Part shown: piece after piece, positions 25,006 through 33,572 of the stretch
How the letters are laid out: each line of letters opens with the position of its first letter
Position numbering within the stretch: the first letter of the stretch is position 1
Position numbers and translations under genes: made by a program
Notes under the pieces: generated by a model
Told to the model about the DNA's origin: nothing
Seen by the model: the letters and a program-made list of their open reading frames with translations, nothing else
Databases searched by the model: none
Assembly: GCA_903844155.1 (NCBI GenBank)
Contig: CAIMSU010000224.1
Span: 1 to 64,000, forward strand
Source: an uncultured Pseudomonadota bacterium
Lineage (GTDB): Bacteria > Myxococcota_A > UBA796 > SXON01
Direction: 5' to 3'
DNA: 64,000 nucleotides

Positions 25006-25838
25006 GGTGTGCCCGGGGTGTATGGCGGGGAGCGCGGCGGAGCCGCGGAGGAGGAGAGTGGCGCGGCGTCCTGCCAGGGATCCAGCAGGGACCGCGTGTA
25101 CGGGTGGATCGGCGTATCCTTTTTGGGGTCGAAAGTCTCGATCACGCGGCCCTCCAGCATCACGACGACGCGATGGCAGTAGGGAAAGGCGGCGTCGAGG
25201 TCATGCGTCACCAGAATACACCCGGCGCGGGCCGGGAGGTTGCCGACAAGATCCTCCAGCACAGAGGCGCGGCGCTCGGGATCGAGGCCTGAGGTGGGCT
25301 CGTCGGCGACGACGAGGCGGGGCTCCAGCGCCAGCACGCGCGCGAGCGTTACCCGGCGTTGTTCGCCGCCCGAGAGCTCGCGGGGGAGCGCGCCGTGACG
25401 GTGGGAGAGGCCGAGACGGGCGAGCATCGCCGCCCCTTTGTCCTGCGCCTCCGCCCGTGGGACGCGGGCGAGGACCATCAACGTCTCGACGACGTGCTCC
25501 AGCACTGTCTGTTGGGGGTCGAGCGCGGCCAGGGCGTCCTGCGGGATGTACTGGTAGGAGATCCGCTTGAGCTGTCGCTCGCGCTCTCCAAGGTTGTCCC
25601 AGCGCTTTCCCTCGATCCAGACCTCCCCGGCGGTCGGGTCCTCCAGGCCAAGCACGATCCTCGACACCGTCGTCTTCCCGGAGCCCGACTGTCCGACGAG
25701 CGCGACGACCTCGCCATCCGCCACGTCCAACGTCACGTCTTTCACGGCGTCGACGGTGCGCGAGGGGCTCCAGGGGTAGGCGCCGGGGATGCGGAACGTC
25801 TTGCACAGGCCGCGGATGGAGACGAGCGGTGGCGTCAT
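25002..25838 (-). CDS. Peptide-type ABC transporter ATPase, OppF/DppF-like
   Basis: This 278-residue ATPase has Walker A GQSGSGKTT (about residues 47-55), Q-loop in YQYIPQDALAALDP, signature LSGGEQRR, Walker B LVVADEPTSGLD and H-loop LVTHDLD. Near the C-terminus IHPYTRSLL is the hallmark of oligopeptide/dipeptide/nickel ATPases (OppD/OppF), although the tail after it is short. The Q-loop wording PQDALAALDP is also typical of this subfamily. It should power peptide uptake with the preceding ATPase. ATG at 25838 overlaps the upstream stop. Confidence 0.9.
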   Translation of the reverse strand: MTPPLVSIRGLCKTFRIPGAYPWSPSRTVDAVKDVTLDVADGEVVALVGQSGSGKTTVSRIVLGLEDPTAGEVWIEGKRWDNLGERERQLKRISYQYIPQDALAALDPQQTVLEHVVETLMVLARVPRAEAQDKGAAMLARLGLSHRHGALPRELSGGEQRRVTLARVLALEPRLVVADEPTSGLDPERRASVLEDLVGNLPARAGCILVTHDLDAAFPYCHRVVVMLEGRVIETFDPKKDTPIHPYTRSLLDPWQDAAPLSSSAAPPRSPPYTPGTP

Positions 25839-26623
25839 CGGCCGTCTCCCGCTGGTGGCCCGGAGCCCGCAGGCGGCTGCAGACGGACGACGCTGTCGGC
25901 GATACGCGTGACGGTGTCTTCGTGGTGCGAGATGAGGAGGATGCCGCAGCCGTGGGCCTTTCCGACGGTCAGCAGCAGCTCGACGACTTGACGACGCAAG
26001 ACGGGGTCGAGGCCGGTCTCGGGCTCGTCGGCGAGGAGGACCTGGGGATCCGACGCCATCGCGATCGCGAGCGCCGCGCGCTGACACATGCCGCCGGAGA
26101 GCTCGCCGGGGACGGCAGACATCACGTGCGGCGCGAGGCCGACCTCTCGCAGAAGGTCGATGATGACAGCACCTTCTCGCTCCCGCGCATCGCCCGTACC
26201 CGAGCCCTCCCGTCGTCGAACGGCGATCTGCATCTGTCGCCCAATGGTCCGACCCGGGTTCAGCGCGCTCGACGCCGCCTGAGGCGAATAGGACAGGTAC
26301 CCGCCGCGCATGGTCTCCGTCGCCGAGGCGAGCCGCCGCATGCCGGAGGCGCCGCCGTTGAGGTGGGGTTTGTACCAGTCCTCGGCCGACTTCGCCGGGT
26401 ATCGGAGCGTCCCGCCGACCAGCCCAGGCGCGACGTCCACGAGACCCATGCACGCCCGCGCCGTCACCGACTTGCCCGCCCCGGACGGCCCACAAAGCGC
26501 CGTCACCTTCCCCGCCTGCACGCTCACACTCACCCCGTCCACGAGCATTCGCCCCGGACCGGCGACCCGGAGGCCGTTGACCTCCAGCAAGCACGCCGAC
26601 GATGTGCTGGTGGCCTCGCTCAT
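25835..26623 (-). CDS. Peptide-type ABC transporter ATPase, OppD/DppD-like, short
   Basis: The 262-residue ATPase shows Walker A GPSGAGKSV, a Q-loop segment YSPQAASSALNPGRTIGRQ typical of OppD/DppD, signature LSGGMCQR, Walker B VLLADEPETGLD (Glu replaces the common Thr/Ser after DEP) and H-loop LLISHHEDTV. OppD proteins usually have 320 or more residues with a C-terminal extension containing HPYT and often an Fe-S cluster. Here the chain ends soon after the H-loop, so that extension is missing. ATG overlap on both sides places it firmly in the transporter operon. Confidence 0.88.
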   Translation of the reverse strand: MSEATSTSSACLLEVNGLRVAGPGRMLVDGVSVSVQAGKVTALCGPSGAGKSVTARACMGLVDVAPGLVGGTLRYPAKSAEDWYKPHLNGGASGMRRLASATETMRGGYLSYSPQAASSALNPGRTIGRQMQIAVRRREGSGTGDAREREGAVIIDLLREVGLAPHVMSAVPGELSGGMCQRAALAIAMASDPQVLLADEPETGLDPVLRRQVVELLLTVGKAHGCGILLISHHEDTVTRIADSVVRLQPPAGSGPPAGDGR

Positions 26624-27441
26624 CGCGCCCTCGCCGCGTAGGTGCCGAGGCGCGCGAACAGTACGACTGCGCCAACCAGCGTCAATCCCGCTGCGAGCGC
26701 GTGCCCCGTGCCGACGTTCGGGATGACGAGCGCCTGGTACCCGACCTTGAGCAGGTCTGCCCACGATCTCAGGTCGTCCGGGTGCGTGAAGCTCGACTGC
26801 TTCTGCTGAATCGACAGGTACGAGAGCGCCAGCTCCAAAAACGTCACCTGCGTCATCGTCTCGCACGCCTGCCGGACGACGACGGGACGGAGGTTCAGGC
26901 CGACGATGTGGTAGAGAAAGACCCGGTTCCACGAGAAGCCGTGCGCGCGCAGGGCCTCAACGAAGCGCGCGCCACCGAGCCGCTCAGCGACGGCCGCGGC
27001 CTCGTCCATCGCCCCCGGGCTGCACAAGACCGCCCACGTCAACGCGAGCGGCAGCAGGCTTCGGTCGTTCGACGGGATGAGGATCGCGGCGACGAGGATG
27101 ACCACCATGCGCGGCAGCGCCCCGACCACCTCGCCAAAACCGGCGACGATCGTGTCCACGCGCGCATCGGCGACGCATCTCAGCAGCCCACCGACCACGC
27201 TCATCGCCCCCACCGCAGCGCCTGCGATGACCGCCGGAAGGACCACAACCTTCGCCCCCTGCATCGCGTATTCGAGCAGCGGCCGGCCCATCGAGTCCGT
27301 GCCAAACGGCGGGACCGCGCCCCAGCTCGCGAGCGCTCGGGACGGATCCGGCTCCGACAGATGCTCCGGTGCCGACCAACCAAGAGCCGCCAACGCCGCG
27401 AAGATGCCGACGGCGAGCAATGCGGGCAGCCAACGCGTCAC
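26620..27441 (-). CDS. Peptide-type ABC transporter permease, DppC-like
   Basis: This 273-residue inner-membrane protein has one N-terminal helix (residues 5-22), a periplasmic loop with VPPFGTDSMGRPLLEYAM (the FGTDxxGRD-like signature of DppC/OppC), then about five helices. The ATPase-contacting EAA segment is FVEALRAHGFSWNRVFLYHIV, typical of the family. The GTG at 27441 overlaps the DppB-like stop (GTGA). It forms the transport channel together with that partner. The final helices are poorer in the usual conserved residues than in E. coli DppC, which hints at an unusual substrate. Confidence 0.87.
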   Translation of the reverse strand: MTRWLPALLAVGIFAALAALGWSAPEHLSEPDPSRALASWGAVPPFGTDSMGRPLLEYAMQGAKVVVLPAVIAGAAVGAMSVVGGLLRCVADARVDTIVAGFGEVVGALPRMVVILVAAILIPSNDRSLLPLALTWAVLCSPGAMDEAAAVAERLGGARFVEALRAHGFSWNRVFLYHIVGLNLRPVVVRQACETMTQVTFLELALSYLSIQQKQSSFTHPDDLRSWADLLKVGYQALVIPNVGTGHALAAGLTLVGAVVLFARLGTYAARAR

Positions 27442-28400
27442 GCTGCGCTCCCCGCTTCCGCGGTCAACGCCCGGCTCGACCGGCCGACCAGCCCCGGCGC
27501 CCGACGCACCCACAGCGCCACCGCCACCTCGATGAACGCCTGGAACGCCAGCAGGACCGCCGAGAACATCGCATACGTCGTCGCCGCGGCGATGACCACG
27601 CCAAAGTCCTGTAGCAACGTGCCGTTCCAGAGCAGGTCGCCGACGCCGTCGATACGCAGCACGACCTCCACGACGACGGTGCCGGAGAGCAACTGCAGCG
27701 TTCGCGCGCGCATCTGCCCGACGAGCGTGGGCGTCAAATTCGGCAGCATGTTCGCCAGCGGCCGCTCGCCCCGGAGCTGCGCGATCTGCACGTAGCGCTG
27801 CTTTCGCTCGCCCGCGAACAGCGCACCAACGCCCGCGAGCGTGTCCGAGAACGCGCCGTCCGCGAAGCCGAGCACGAGCGCCCCCGCGAGGATCCGCAGC
27901 CGCTCGCCCTCAGCGTCAAAACTCTCCGCCCCGAGCCGCAGCTCGACCACCGCCGCCATCAGCAGCGCCAGCACCACGGCCGGCACCAGCCCGAACACCC
28001 CAAACAGCGGCGCCACCTTGTTCGGGACGCGCCCGGAAGCGCCGGCGATTGCCGCCACCACGACCGGCACCATCCCCGCAGCCAGCAGGATCGCGGTCGT
28101 CGGCACCGCGCCGACGAGCAGGTCCCCGACCGGCAACCCCGTCAAATACCGCCAGGAGTTGCCGAATTCCCCATGGACCGCCGATTCGACCCAGCCGCTG
28201 TAGAACTTCCACGGTCCCCCGTCCAGGTTCCACCGCGCCGCCAACGCCGACGTGCCCGCGCACAGCTCCGGCGGGCAGATGATCTCCGCGGGATCACCGG
28301 GCAGCGCCCAGATCATCGACGTGATGATGCCAGGCACCGCGAGTGGCAACGCCAAAGCCGCCAGCAATCGGACCAGGGGCCGGGTCCACCAGTATTTCAC
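27438..28400 (-). CDS. Peptide-type ABC transporter permease, DppB-like
   Basis: The 320-residue permease has an N-terminal helix (LLAALALPLAVPGIITSMIW), a DppB-type periplasmic loop with AARWNLDGGPWKFYSGWVESAVHGEFGNSWRY-like wording (residues about 55-90), and five more helices. An EAA-like cytoplasmic loop YVQIAQLRGERPLANML follows, and later a GTVVVEVVLRIDGVGDLLWN segment that matches the family's ExxFxxPGxG region. GTG at 28400 is used. It starts 228 bp after the binding-protein gene, with two strong inverted repeats between them. Confidence 0.85.
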   Translation of the reverse strand: MKYWWTRPLVRLLAALALPLAVPGIITSMIWALPGDPAEIICPPELCAGTSALAARWNLDGGPWKFYSGWVESAVHGEFGNSWRYLTGLPVGDLLVGAVPTTAILLAAGMVPVVVAAIAGASGRVPNKVAPLFGVFGLVPAVVLALLMAAVVELRLGAESFDAEGERLRILAGALVLGFADGAFSDTLAGVGALFAGERKQRYVQIAQLRGERPLANMLPNLTPTLVGQMRARTLQLLSGTVVVEVVLRIDGVGDLLWNGTLLQDFGVVIAAATTYAMFSAVLLAFQAFIEVAVALWVRRAPGLVGRSSRALTAEAGSAA

Positions 28401-28503
28401 GGAATCCGCTCGATGATGGTCTCCCCACCAAACGAGCGCGGCCGGCCCGGGGTTTTCGAGACGGCCCGCCCGTACTCGGGCGCTTGCCGGCGAAGACAAC
28501 CCG

Positions 28504-28529
28504 CTTTGTTCGGGTACTCCCGAACAAAG
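28504..28529. repeat. Perfect 11-bp inverted repeat between binding protein and permease genes
   Basis: CTTTGTTCGGG (28504-28514) and CCCGAACAAAG (28519-28529) form a perfect hairpin with a TACT loop. It lies downstream of the binding-protein stop and upstream of the permease start. It could be an RNA stem that limits read-through or protects the binding-protein mRNA, or a protein-binding operator. Confidence 0.6.
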
Positions 28530-28551
28530 TTAGGGCCCGGCCCCTGGGGGT

Positions 28552-28572
28552 CTGGGGGGCATCGCCCCCCAG
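28552..28572. terminator. Second hairpin downstream of the binding-protein gene
   Basis: CTGGGGGGC and GCCCCCCAG form a 9-bp perfect, very GC-rich stem with a 3-base loop (ATC). It is the first structure met by transcripts leaving the binding-protein gene (stop at 28629). No T tract follows, so partial termination or mRNA stabilisation is more likely than complete termination. Confidence 0.45.
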
Positions 28573-28628
28573 TCAGGCAAGCTAGTCTCACCGTGCGGAG
28601 ACCCTCAAGATCACAACGGAACGCAGCA

Positions 28629-30230
28629 TCACGTCCCATACTTCCAGGAATCCACCTCGGTCCAGTAGAAGTACGGCGAGATCGTGTTCCCGCGCACCTC
28701 GGTACGCCAGGCAGACTTGGTGTCGAGCTTCCAGAGGAACAAATACGGGAGTTCTTCTGCGAGCACGCTGTGGAGCGCGTGGTACGCGTCGTTCGCGGCC
28801 GTGTCCGTGCGGGCGGCGTTGTACTCGGCGATCGCGTTGTCGACGTCCGCGTTGGAGTAGTTGAAGATGTTCAGCGCGCCCTTCGTGCCCGCGCGCGTCT
28901 CGAAGATCGGGTTGACCTCCTCGACCACGCCGAAGCTCCATTTTCCGATGAGCAGGTCAAACTCGGTCGCCTTGCCGGTCAGCACGCGGCGGTTCCAGTC
29001 GTCGGCCGAGACGCGCTGTTCCTGGCGATCAAAGCCCGCGGCGCCGATCTGGTTGGAGATCTGCTGGAGCAGGTCGGGCGCCTCGTTGTCGAGCGAGGCG
29101 AGCATGCCGATGTTCAGCGTGACCGTCTGGCCCTTGTACTGCCAGTGCCCGCCGACGCTGGTGAGGCCCGCGTCCGTCAAAAGCTGCGCAGCGGCGGCCT
29201 TGTCGCTCTTCTCGTGCGTCGGAATCGCGCGGTTGTAGAACGGCGACGACTGGACGAACGGCCCGGAGATGAACTCGCAGGGGCTGTTCTGCTCGCCGGG
29301 CTTCACGCCGATGGAGAGCTGACGGAGATCCGTGCGATCCAGCGAGAGGTCGAGCGCTTTCCGCACGCGCTTGTCGGCCAGCGCGCCCTTCTTGGTGTTC
29401 ACCGCGATGAACCACCAGCTCCGCAAGTCATAGCTCTTGAGCTGCAGATCGTCCGACGCGCTCACGTCCGCGCGCAACGGAGGCGGCACGGCGATGATGC
29501 CCTGCACGCCGTTGTTTCGTAGCGTCGTGACCTGGACGATCGGGTCGCCGCCTTCCGACAGGCCCGCGTTGGAGATCGTCGCCGCGTGATGTCCGTTCGC
29601 GTACGCCTCAAACTGCACGCCACGCTTGCCACGGCTGCCCTTGTAGGGCCCGGACCCGACCGGGTGCACCGAGAAGTCGAGATCGGGGGAGATCGCCGTT
29701 TTTCCACCGAGCGCGTCGCTCGGCATGAGCGCAAATCCGAGCCGCTCCTGCGGGTTGTGGAACACCTTGGTGAACCGCACCAGCGCCACGTACTGGCTCT
29801 CGACGTCACACCCGGCGAGCACCGTCCGGTAGCCCTCCGCGATCGGGCTGGTGGTGCCCGGGTCGAGCATGGCGGCGACGGTAAAACACACGTCCTTCGC
29901 CCCAAGTGGCTTGCCGTCGTGCCACTTCAGGCCCTGCTTGAGCGTGAGCCGGAACGACTTGCCGCCGTCGGCCACCTCGCCCTTGTCCACGATGCGCGAG
30001 ATGAGCTGGTTGTCGATTGGCGAGTGGAAATAGATCCGGTCGAACACCAGCTCCTGGCTGCGAAAGTCCACCATGGACTGCGCGTAGAGCGGGTCGAGCG
30101 TGCTCGGCAGCGACTCCTCGTAGAAATTCAGCGTCGCGCCGGTGGTTCCGATCGCAGCGACCATCCCGACGCCTAGCAGCGTGAGGCGCGCGGCGCTCGA
30201 GAGTTCGGTGGAGTTCTGGAAGAAGGACAT
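28629..30230 (-). CDS. Peptide-type ABC transporter substrate-binding protein (SBP_bac_5)
   Basis: The 533-residue protein belongs to the DppA/OppA family. The opening LPSTLDPLYAQSMVDFRSQE and LVFDRIYFHS, the KSFRLTLKQGLKWHDGKPLGAKDVCFTV segment and the RVRKALDLSLDRTDLRQL segment are all family hallmarks. The N-terminus (MSFFQNSTELSSAARLTLLGVGMVAAIGTTGATLNFYEE) has one hydrophobic helix but neither a lipobox nor a clear cleavage site, so it may stay membrane-anchored. Start is the ATG at 30230, preceded by AAAGAGGCGG. It stands upstream of the two permeases and two ATPases and should deliver the substrate to them. Confidence 0.9.
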   Translation of the reverse strand: MSFFQNSTELSSAARLTLLGVGMVAAIGTTGATLNFYEESLPSTLDPLYAQSMVDFRSQELVFDRIYFHSPIDNQLISRIVDKGEVADGGKSFRLTLKQGLKWHDGKPLGAKDVCFTVAAMLDPGTTSPIAEGYRTVLAGCDVESQYVALVRFTKVFHNPQERLGFALMPSDALGGKTAISPDLDFSVHPVGSGPYKGSRGKRGVQFEAYANGHHAATISNAGLSEGGDPIVQVTTLRNNGVQGIIAVPPPLRADVSASDDLQLKSYDLRSWWFIAVNTKKGALADKRVRKALDLSLDRTDLRQLSIGVKPGEQNSPCEFISGPFVQSSPFYNRAIPTHEKSDKAAAAQLLTDAGLTSVGGHWQYKGQTVTLNIGMLASLDNEAPDLLQQISNQIGAAGFDRQEQRVSADDWNRRVLTGKATEFDLLIGKWSFGVVEEVNPIFETRAGTKGALNIFNYSNADVDNAIAEYNAARTDTAANDAYHALHSVLAEELPYLFLWKLDTKSAWRTEVRGNTISPYFYWTEVDSWKYGT

Positions 30231-30267
30231 CAAGCCGCCTCTTTTTGCTGGGACTGGTAAGGGGACA

Positions 30268-31710
30268 TCAGTGCATCGGCACGGCGGGTGCCGCGCTCCG
30301 ACTAAGCCGGACATGGAGGGCGTCGAGGGGAATGCGCGCAACGTCGAGCCCCGGGATCTGGTCGACGAGCGCGTGGACCATCTCGGTAGCGCGCACGGTG
30401 TTGCCGTTCCCGGCGTCCCACGCTGCGACTTGCAGCGCGAACACGGGGTCGTAGGCCTTGCCGACGGCCTTGTCGATCGCGTTGAGGCGCAGGCGACCGC
30501 CGGTGTCGGTGTCGCCAGCTGCGAAGGCGGCGTTTGCGGCGACGCGGATCACGCCCGCGCGCGCGTCGTCCGCGAAGAAGCGGTGGAAGTCCTGGGCTCC
30601 GCCGGCGGCCTTCGCCATGCCGTCCTGGATGGCGGTGCCAAGCGCGGCAGACTGGTCGAGGATGCAATCGACGGCGATGCCGGAGGGCGTGACGGGCGAC
30701 GAGGCAGACGCGGTGCCGGAAGCGGGCGTCGATGCCGTCGGGGATGACGTGCAGGACTGGATGATCGCGGCGTAGGGGCTGTCGGCGACGTGGGCGGCGA
30801 CAGCGCCGGACGCGGTCCTGGGGTCTCGCAGGGCGGCGTCGAGGGCGAGGTCACCGCCGGTGGTGTACGCGCCGAGAAAGAGGGTGGAGTCGGACGTAGC
30901 GACCGTCGGAGCGGCGGCGGGCGAGGCCCCGGCCGGGCCCGGAGGCTGCGGAGGCGCCTTGGGGAACCAGCCAGGCGGCGCGTGCGCGCCCATGATCGCT
31001 GACTCGCCGCCCGTGCCTCCCGGCTCACCCTTGCTCACAGCCGCAAAGTGCCACAACGCCAGCGCGTTCAGCGTCATCAGGTCGGCCGCCGCGACCGGCA
31101 AATGCTCCGGCGTCTGCTCCGGGAGCTTGTACCCGAGCGCAGACGGGATCGCGGGGGCCTGACCCGGAGTCACCGTCGGCAGCGCCGCCGCGATGTCCTC
31201 GGTCGGCCAGTTGGCGCTCGCCCCGTCCTGCACCCACTTCTTCCAGTCCGCATCGCGCTTCGCCAAACCCGGCACCGTGGAAGCGCCGCACTTCCCGAAG
31301 TTCTTCATAAGCTCGGCATCGTCGAGGATCACCCCCGCCTCGCCGAGCAGGTACGCGGTCTCCACCGGATCGGTCGGCTGGCCGTTCACGGCGTAGTCCT
31401 GCTTCACGCTGTTCGCAGCCATCAACGCGGCCTCTTCGTACATCGCCGCGAACTCGGCGTGCATGCGCGCCACGCCCGCGGGGTCGTTCTCGGTGGCGAT
31501 CGCCTGCAGCGCCGCGACCCGGTCGCCCTTGAAGTACGCCGTCCAACTGGCCTTTCCCTCAAAGCTCCCGCGCGCGGAGTCGGGCGCGAGCCGGACCTGC
31601 CACGTCTGCGCGACGAGCGCGTCGGACACAGCGATCTTCGCCGCTTGCAACGGCGGAGGCGGGGCCTGGGCAGGCTCCCCGCTGCAGGCAAGGACACCGA
31701 GCAGAAGCAC
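30268..31710 (-). CDS. Lipoprotein of unknown function, transporter locus
   Basis: This 480-residue protein starts at a GTG (31710) with a short lipoprotein signal (MLLLGVLACSG, lipobox GVLAC). The mature part is helical, with repeated Ala-rich segments like TPR or SEL1 arrays (AALQAIATENDPAGVARMHAEFAAMYEEAALMA), and a Pro/Ala/Ser-rich insertion near residues 250-280. A second helical region ends the protein (DAVGKAYDPVFALQVAAWDAGNGN-like). No family is recognised. It begins three bases after the preceding gene's stop and lies 37 bp before the binding-protein gene, so it is probably part of the same transcript and could be a surface or periplasmic accessory for uptake. Confidence 0.65.
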   Translation of the reverse strand: MLLLGVLACSGEPAQAPPPPLQAAKIAVSDALVAQTWQVRLAPDSARGSFEGKASWTAYFKGDRVAALQAIATENDPAGVARMHAEFAAMYEEAALMAANSVKQDYAVNGQPTDPVETAYLLGEAGVILDDAELMKNFGKCGASTVPGLAKRDADWKKWVQDGASANWPTEDIAAALPTVTPGQAPAIPSALGYKLPEQTPEHLPVAAADLMTLNALALWHFAAVSKGEPGGTGGESAIMGAHAPPGWFPKAPPQPPGPAGASPAAAPTVATSDSTLFLGAYTTGGDLALDAALRDPRTASGAVAAHVADSPYAAIIQSCTSSPTASTPASGTASASSPVTPSGIAVDCILDQSAALGTAIQDGMAKAAGGAQDFHRFFADDARAGVIRVAANAAFAAGDTDTGGRLRLNAIDKAVGKAYDPVFALQVAAWDAGNGNTVRATEMVHALVDQIPGLDVARIPLDALHVRLSRSAAPAVPMH

Positions 31711-31713
31711 TCG

Positions 31714-33105
31714 TTATCCCTCACAGAACGCAGTAGTGCCGGCCGCCGAGACGCAGTACTCCATCGCCGCCTTCGTGTCCTGGGTGCTCGCCTTGGCGTA
31801 GTCGAGCCACTCCCGGGCGTAGTCCTTGGTCATTCCACGGTATTTCGTGCTCTTGGCCTCGTTCTCGTCCGTGTGCTCGGTGGTGTAGGTCGCCTCGGCG
31901 TCCTGCCAGAGCTTGTTGGCGGCCTCGGTCTTGAGCCGCTCCAGGGCGTAGACGCGCGACTTGTAGGTGTTGCCCGTCCACTTTGCCTTGTTCTCAAGCG
32001 AGTAGTCCGCCCAACGGATCACGCCCGTGGCGCGACCGGCGCCTCCGCGCGAGAGCTGCAGGCTGTACTTGTAGCAAAGATCGGGATCCGAGCGGTCGAT
32101 GTCCTCGAGGTGGCGCTTGACGAGCCGCTCCCACTCCGTCTTGTCGCCCTTGCCCTCGGCGTTGTTGATGAGGACGAGCGAGATCTTCGCCTTCGTCGTC
32201 TGCAGGGACTCGGTGGTCAGCCGGCCTTCGAGGCACTTGGTCTGCGCCGTCGAGAGTGAGCCCATCATCGAGGCGGGCTCGAGCGAGACCAGGTCGGAGC
32301 AGTCGCCCGAGGCCTGAACCGTCGCGATGTTGGCGTTGGTCGTGGGTGTCTGGGTGGTGTTCGCGGTCGCCGTCGGGGTGACGGCAGGGTTTGTCGCAGG
32401 CGTTGCGGTCGTCGTCAGGTTCGCGTTGGTCGTTGGCGTCTGCGTCGTGTTGGCGGTGGTCTGCGCGCCAACAGGCGTGGGCTGCGAGGGCCGCGTGAGT
32501 TGGACGTTCATGTCCGGGTTCGAGGTGGGCTGGCCATTCGACGCCGTCAGCGTCGGTTGGCCGTTGGCCGGCTGGCCGTTACCTGTCTGCCCGTTCGCTG
32601 GCTGGCCGTTCGAAGGTTGCCCGTTCATCCCCGTCATCTGCGTCTGCGTCCCCTGCCCGCCCGACTGCCCGACGCGCACGGACATGTCCTGACCCGAGCC
32701 GTTGGACGCCTGACCGCCGACGCCGCTGGACGGCTGTCCACTGGACGGTTGACCGTTGGACGGCTGACCGGAGGACGCGACCGCGACCGGGGCGACCGGC
32801 TTCGGCATCGTCCCGCCCGCGGGGCCATTGTAGGCCGACAAGCCGACGAACGGCGAGAACGACGCCGTTGGCTGCAAGTCAAACCACCCCAGCCGGGTGT
32901 CCGACGGGAGGGGGCGACCGGCGGTGTCGTGCAGCATGCCGGGTCCGACAGCGCCGCCAGCCGTGAGGCACGCGGCCCACCCGTCCTGGCAGGCCTCGGC
33001 CGGAAACGCCGCGGAGAACGTCTGCCAGCCGCCAGCGAAGGCGGGCACGGCCAGCGCGCCAAGCGCAAGACCGGCGACCGAGAGCCTGTAGAGATTTCGC
33101 GTCAT
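31714..33105 (-). CDS. Secreted protein with NGQP and TANTTQTPTTNAN repeats
   Basis: This 463-residue protein has a signal peptide (MTRNLYRLSVAGLALGALAVPAFA). An N-terminal segment (25-95) contains one CxxxxxxxC pair. The central 170 residues are low-complexity: about ten NGQPxNGQP-type repeats and two near-identical TANTTQTPTTNAN blocks. The C-terminal domain (about 265-463) is mostly helical and charged, with a Cys at DCSDLV and another near the end (FCEG). The layout suggests a folded C-terminal domain on a flexible, possibly glycosylated or surface-extending stalk. It lies within the transporter locus, 9 bp from the carboxypeptidase-regulatory-like gene. Family unknown. Confidence 0.68.
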   Translation of the reverse strand: MTRNLYRLSVAGLALGALAVPAFAGGWQTFSAAFPAEACQDGWAACLTAGGAVGPGMLHDTAGRPLPSDTRLGWFDLQPTASFSPFVGLSAYNGPAGGTMPKPVAPVAVASSGQPSNGQPSSGQPSSGVGGQASNGSGQDMSVRVGQSGGQGTQTQMTGMNGQPSNGQPANGQTGNGQPANGQPTLTASNGQPTSNPDMNVQLTRPSQPTPVGAQTTANTTQTPTTNANLTTTATPATNPAVTPTATANTTQTPTTNANIATVQASGDCSDLVSLEPASMMGSLSTAQTKCLEGRLTTESLQTTKAKISLVLINNAEGKGDKTEWERLVKRHLEDIDRSDPDLCYKYSLQLSRGGAGRATGVIRWADYSLENKAKWTGNTYKSRVYALERLKTEAANKLWQDAEATYTTEHTDENEAKSTKYRGMTKDYAREWLDYAKASTQDTKAAMEYCVSAAGTTAFCEG

Positions 33106-33114
33106 GTTCTGGCC

Positions 33115-33570
33115 CTACTCCCTCGGCTCGTCGCGGCCGAAGCTGATGGTGGGTTCTTCGATCTGGGAGTCGTCCGTCGTGATCTTGGGGAGGACAACGT
33201 CGATCTGGTTGCGGCGCTTACGGACCTGGTAGGTCAACACCTGAGTCGTGTACCCGGGTGCGGAGATCTCCAGGTTCAACGTCATTCCGGCGGTGAACTT
33301 GAGCTCCGAGCCGTCCGGCATGTAGAGCACGCTCGCCTCCCAGGAGCCATCGGCGGCGTTCACGCGGTGGCGGTCGGCCTCCTGCGGCTGCCGGATGATG
33401 GCCGTGGGGATCGGGGCCTTCTGCTCGTCGTGCACCACCACGCGAACGGGGATGCCGTCATCCGCAGCGGCCTTCGCAAACGCGGGCGACGGCATCGCCG
33501 CCTTGCCGAAGATCGAGAGCAACGCTGCCAAAGCCGCGGTGGAACGGACGTTCTGGGAAAAGCTGGACAT
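33115..33570 (-). CDS. Secreted protein with carboxypeptidase-regulatory-like domain
   Basis: The 151-residue product starts at ATG 33570 with CGGAGG upstream and has a signal region (AALAALLSIFGKAAMPSPAFA). The mature 110 residues form one beta-sandwich domain of the CarboxypepD_reg/PEGA type: IPVRVVVHDEQKAPIPTAIIR, a central GSWEASVLYMPDGSEL and ISAPGYTTQVLTYQVRKRRNQIDVVLPKI, the last being the typical closing strand. Such domains bind or extend cell-surface proteins. A short charged tail follows. It is spaced only two bases from the preceding gene's stop and nine from the next gene, so it is part of the locus. Confidence 0.75.
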   Translation of the reverse strand: MSSFSQNVRSTAALAALLSIFGKAAMPSPAFAKAAADDGIPVRVVVHDEQKAPIPTAIIRQPQEADRHRVNAADGSWEASVLYMPDGSELKFTAGMTLNLEISAPGYTTQVLTYQVRKRRNQIDVVLPKITTDDSQIEEPTISFGRDEPRE

Positions 33571-33572
33571 GC

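Noticed and set aside
28173-29522. Plus-strand open frame of 449 codons
   Set aside because: Antisense to the binding-protein gene, with Arg/Val/Gly/Glu-rich shadow composition and no motif.
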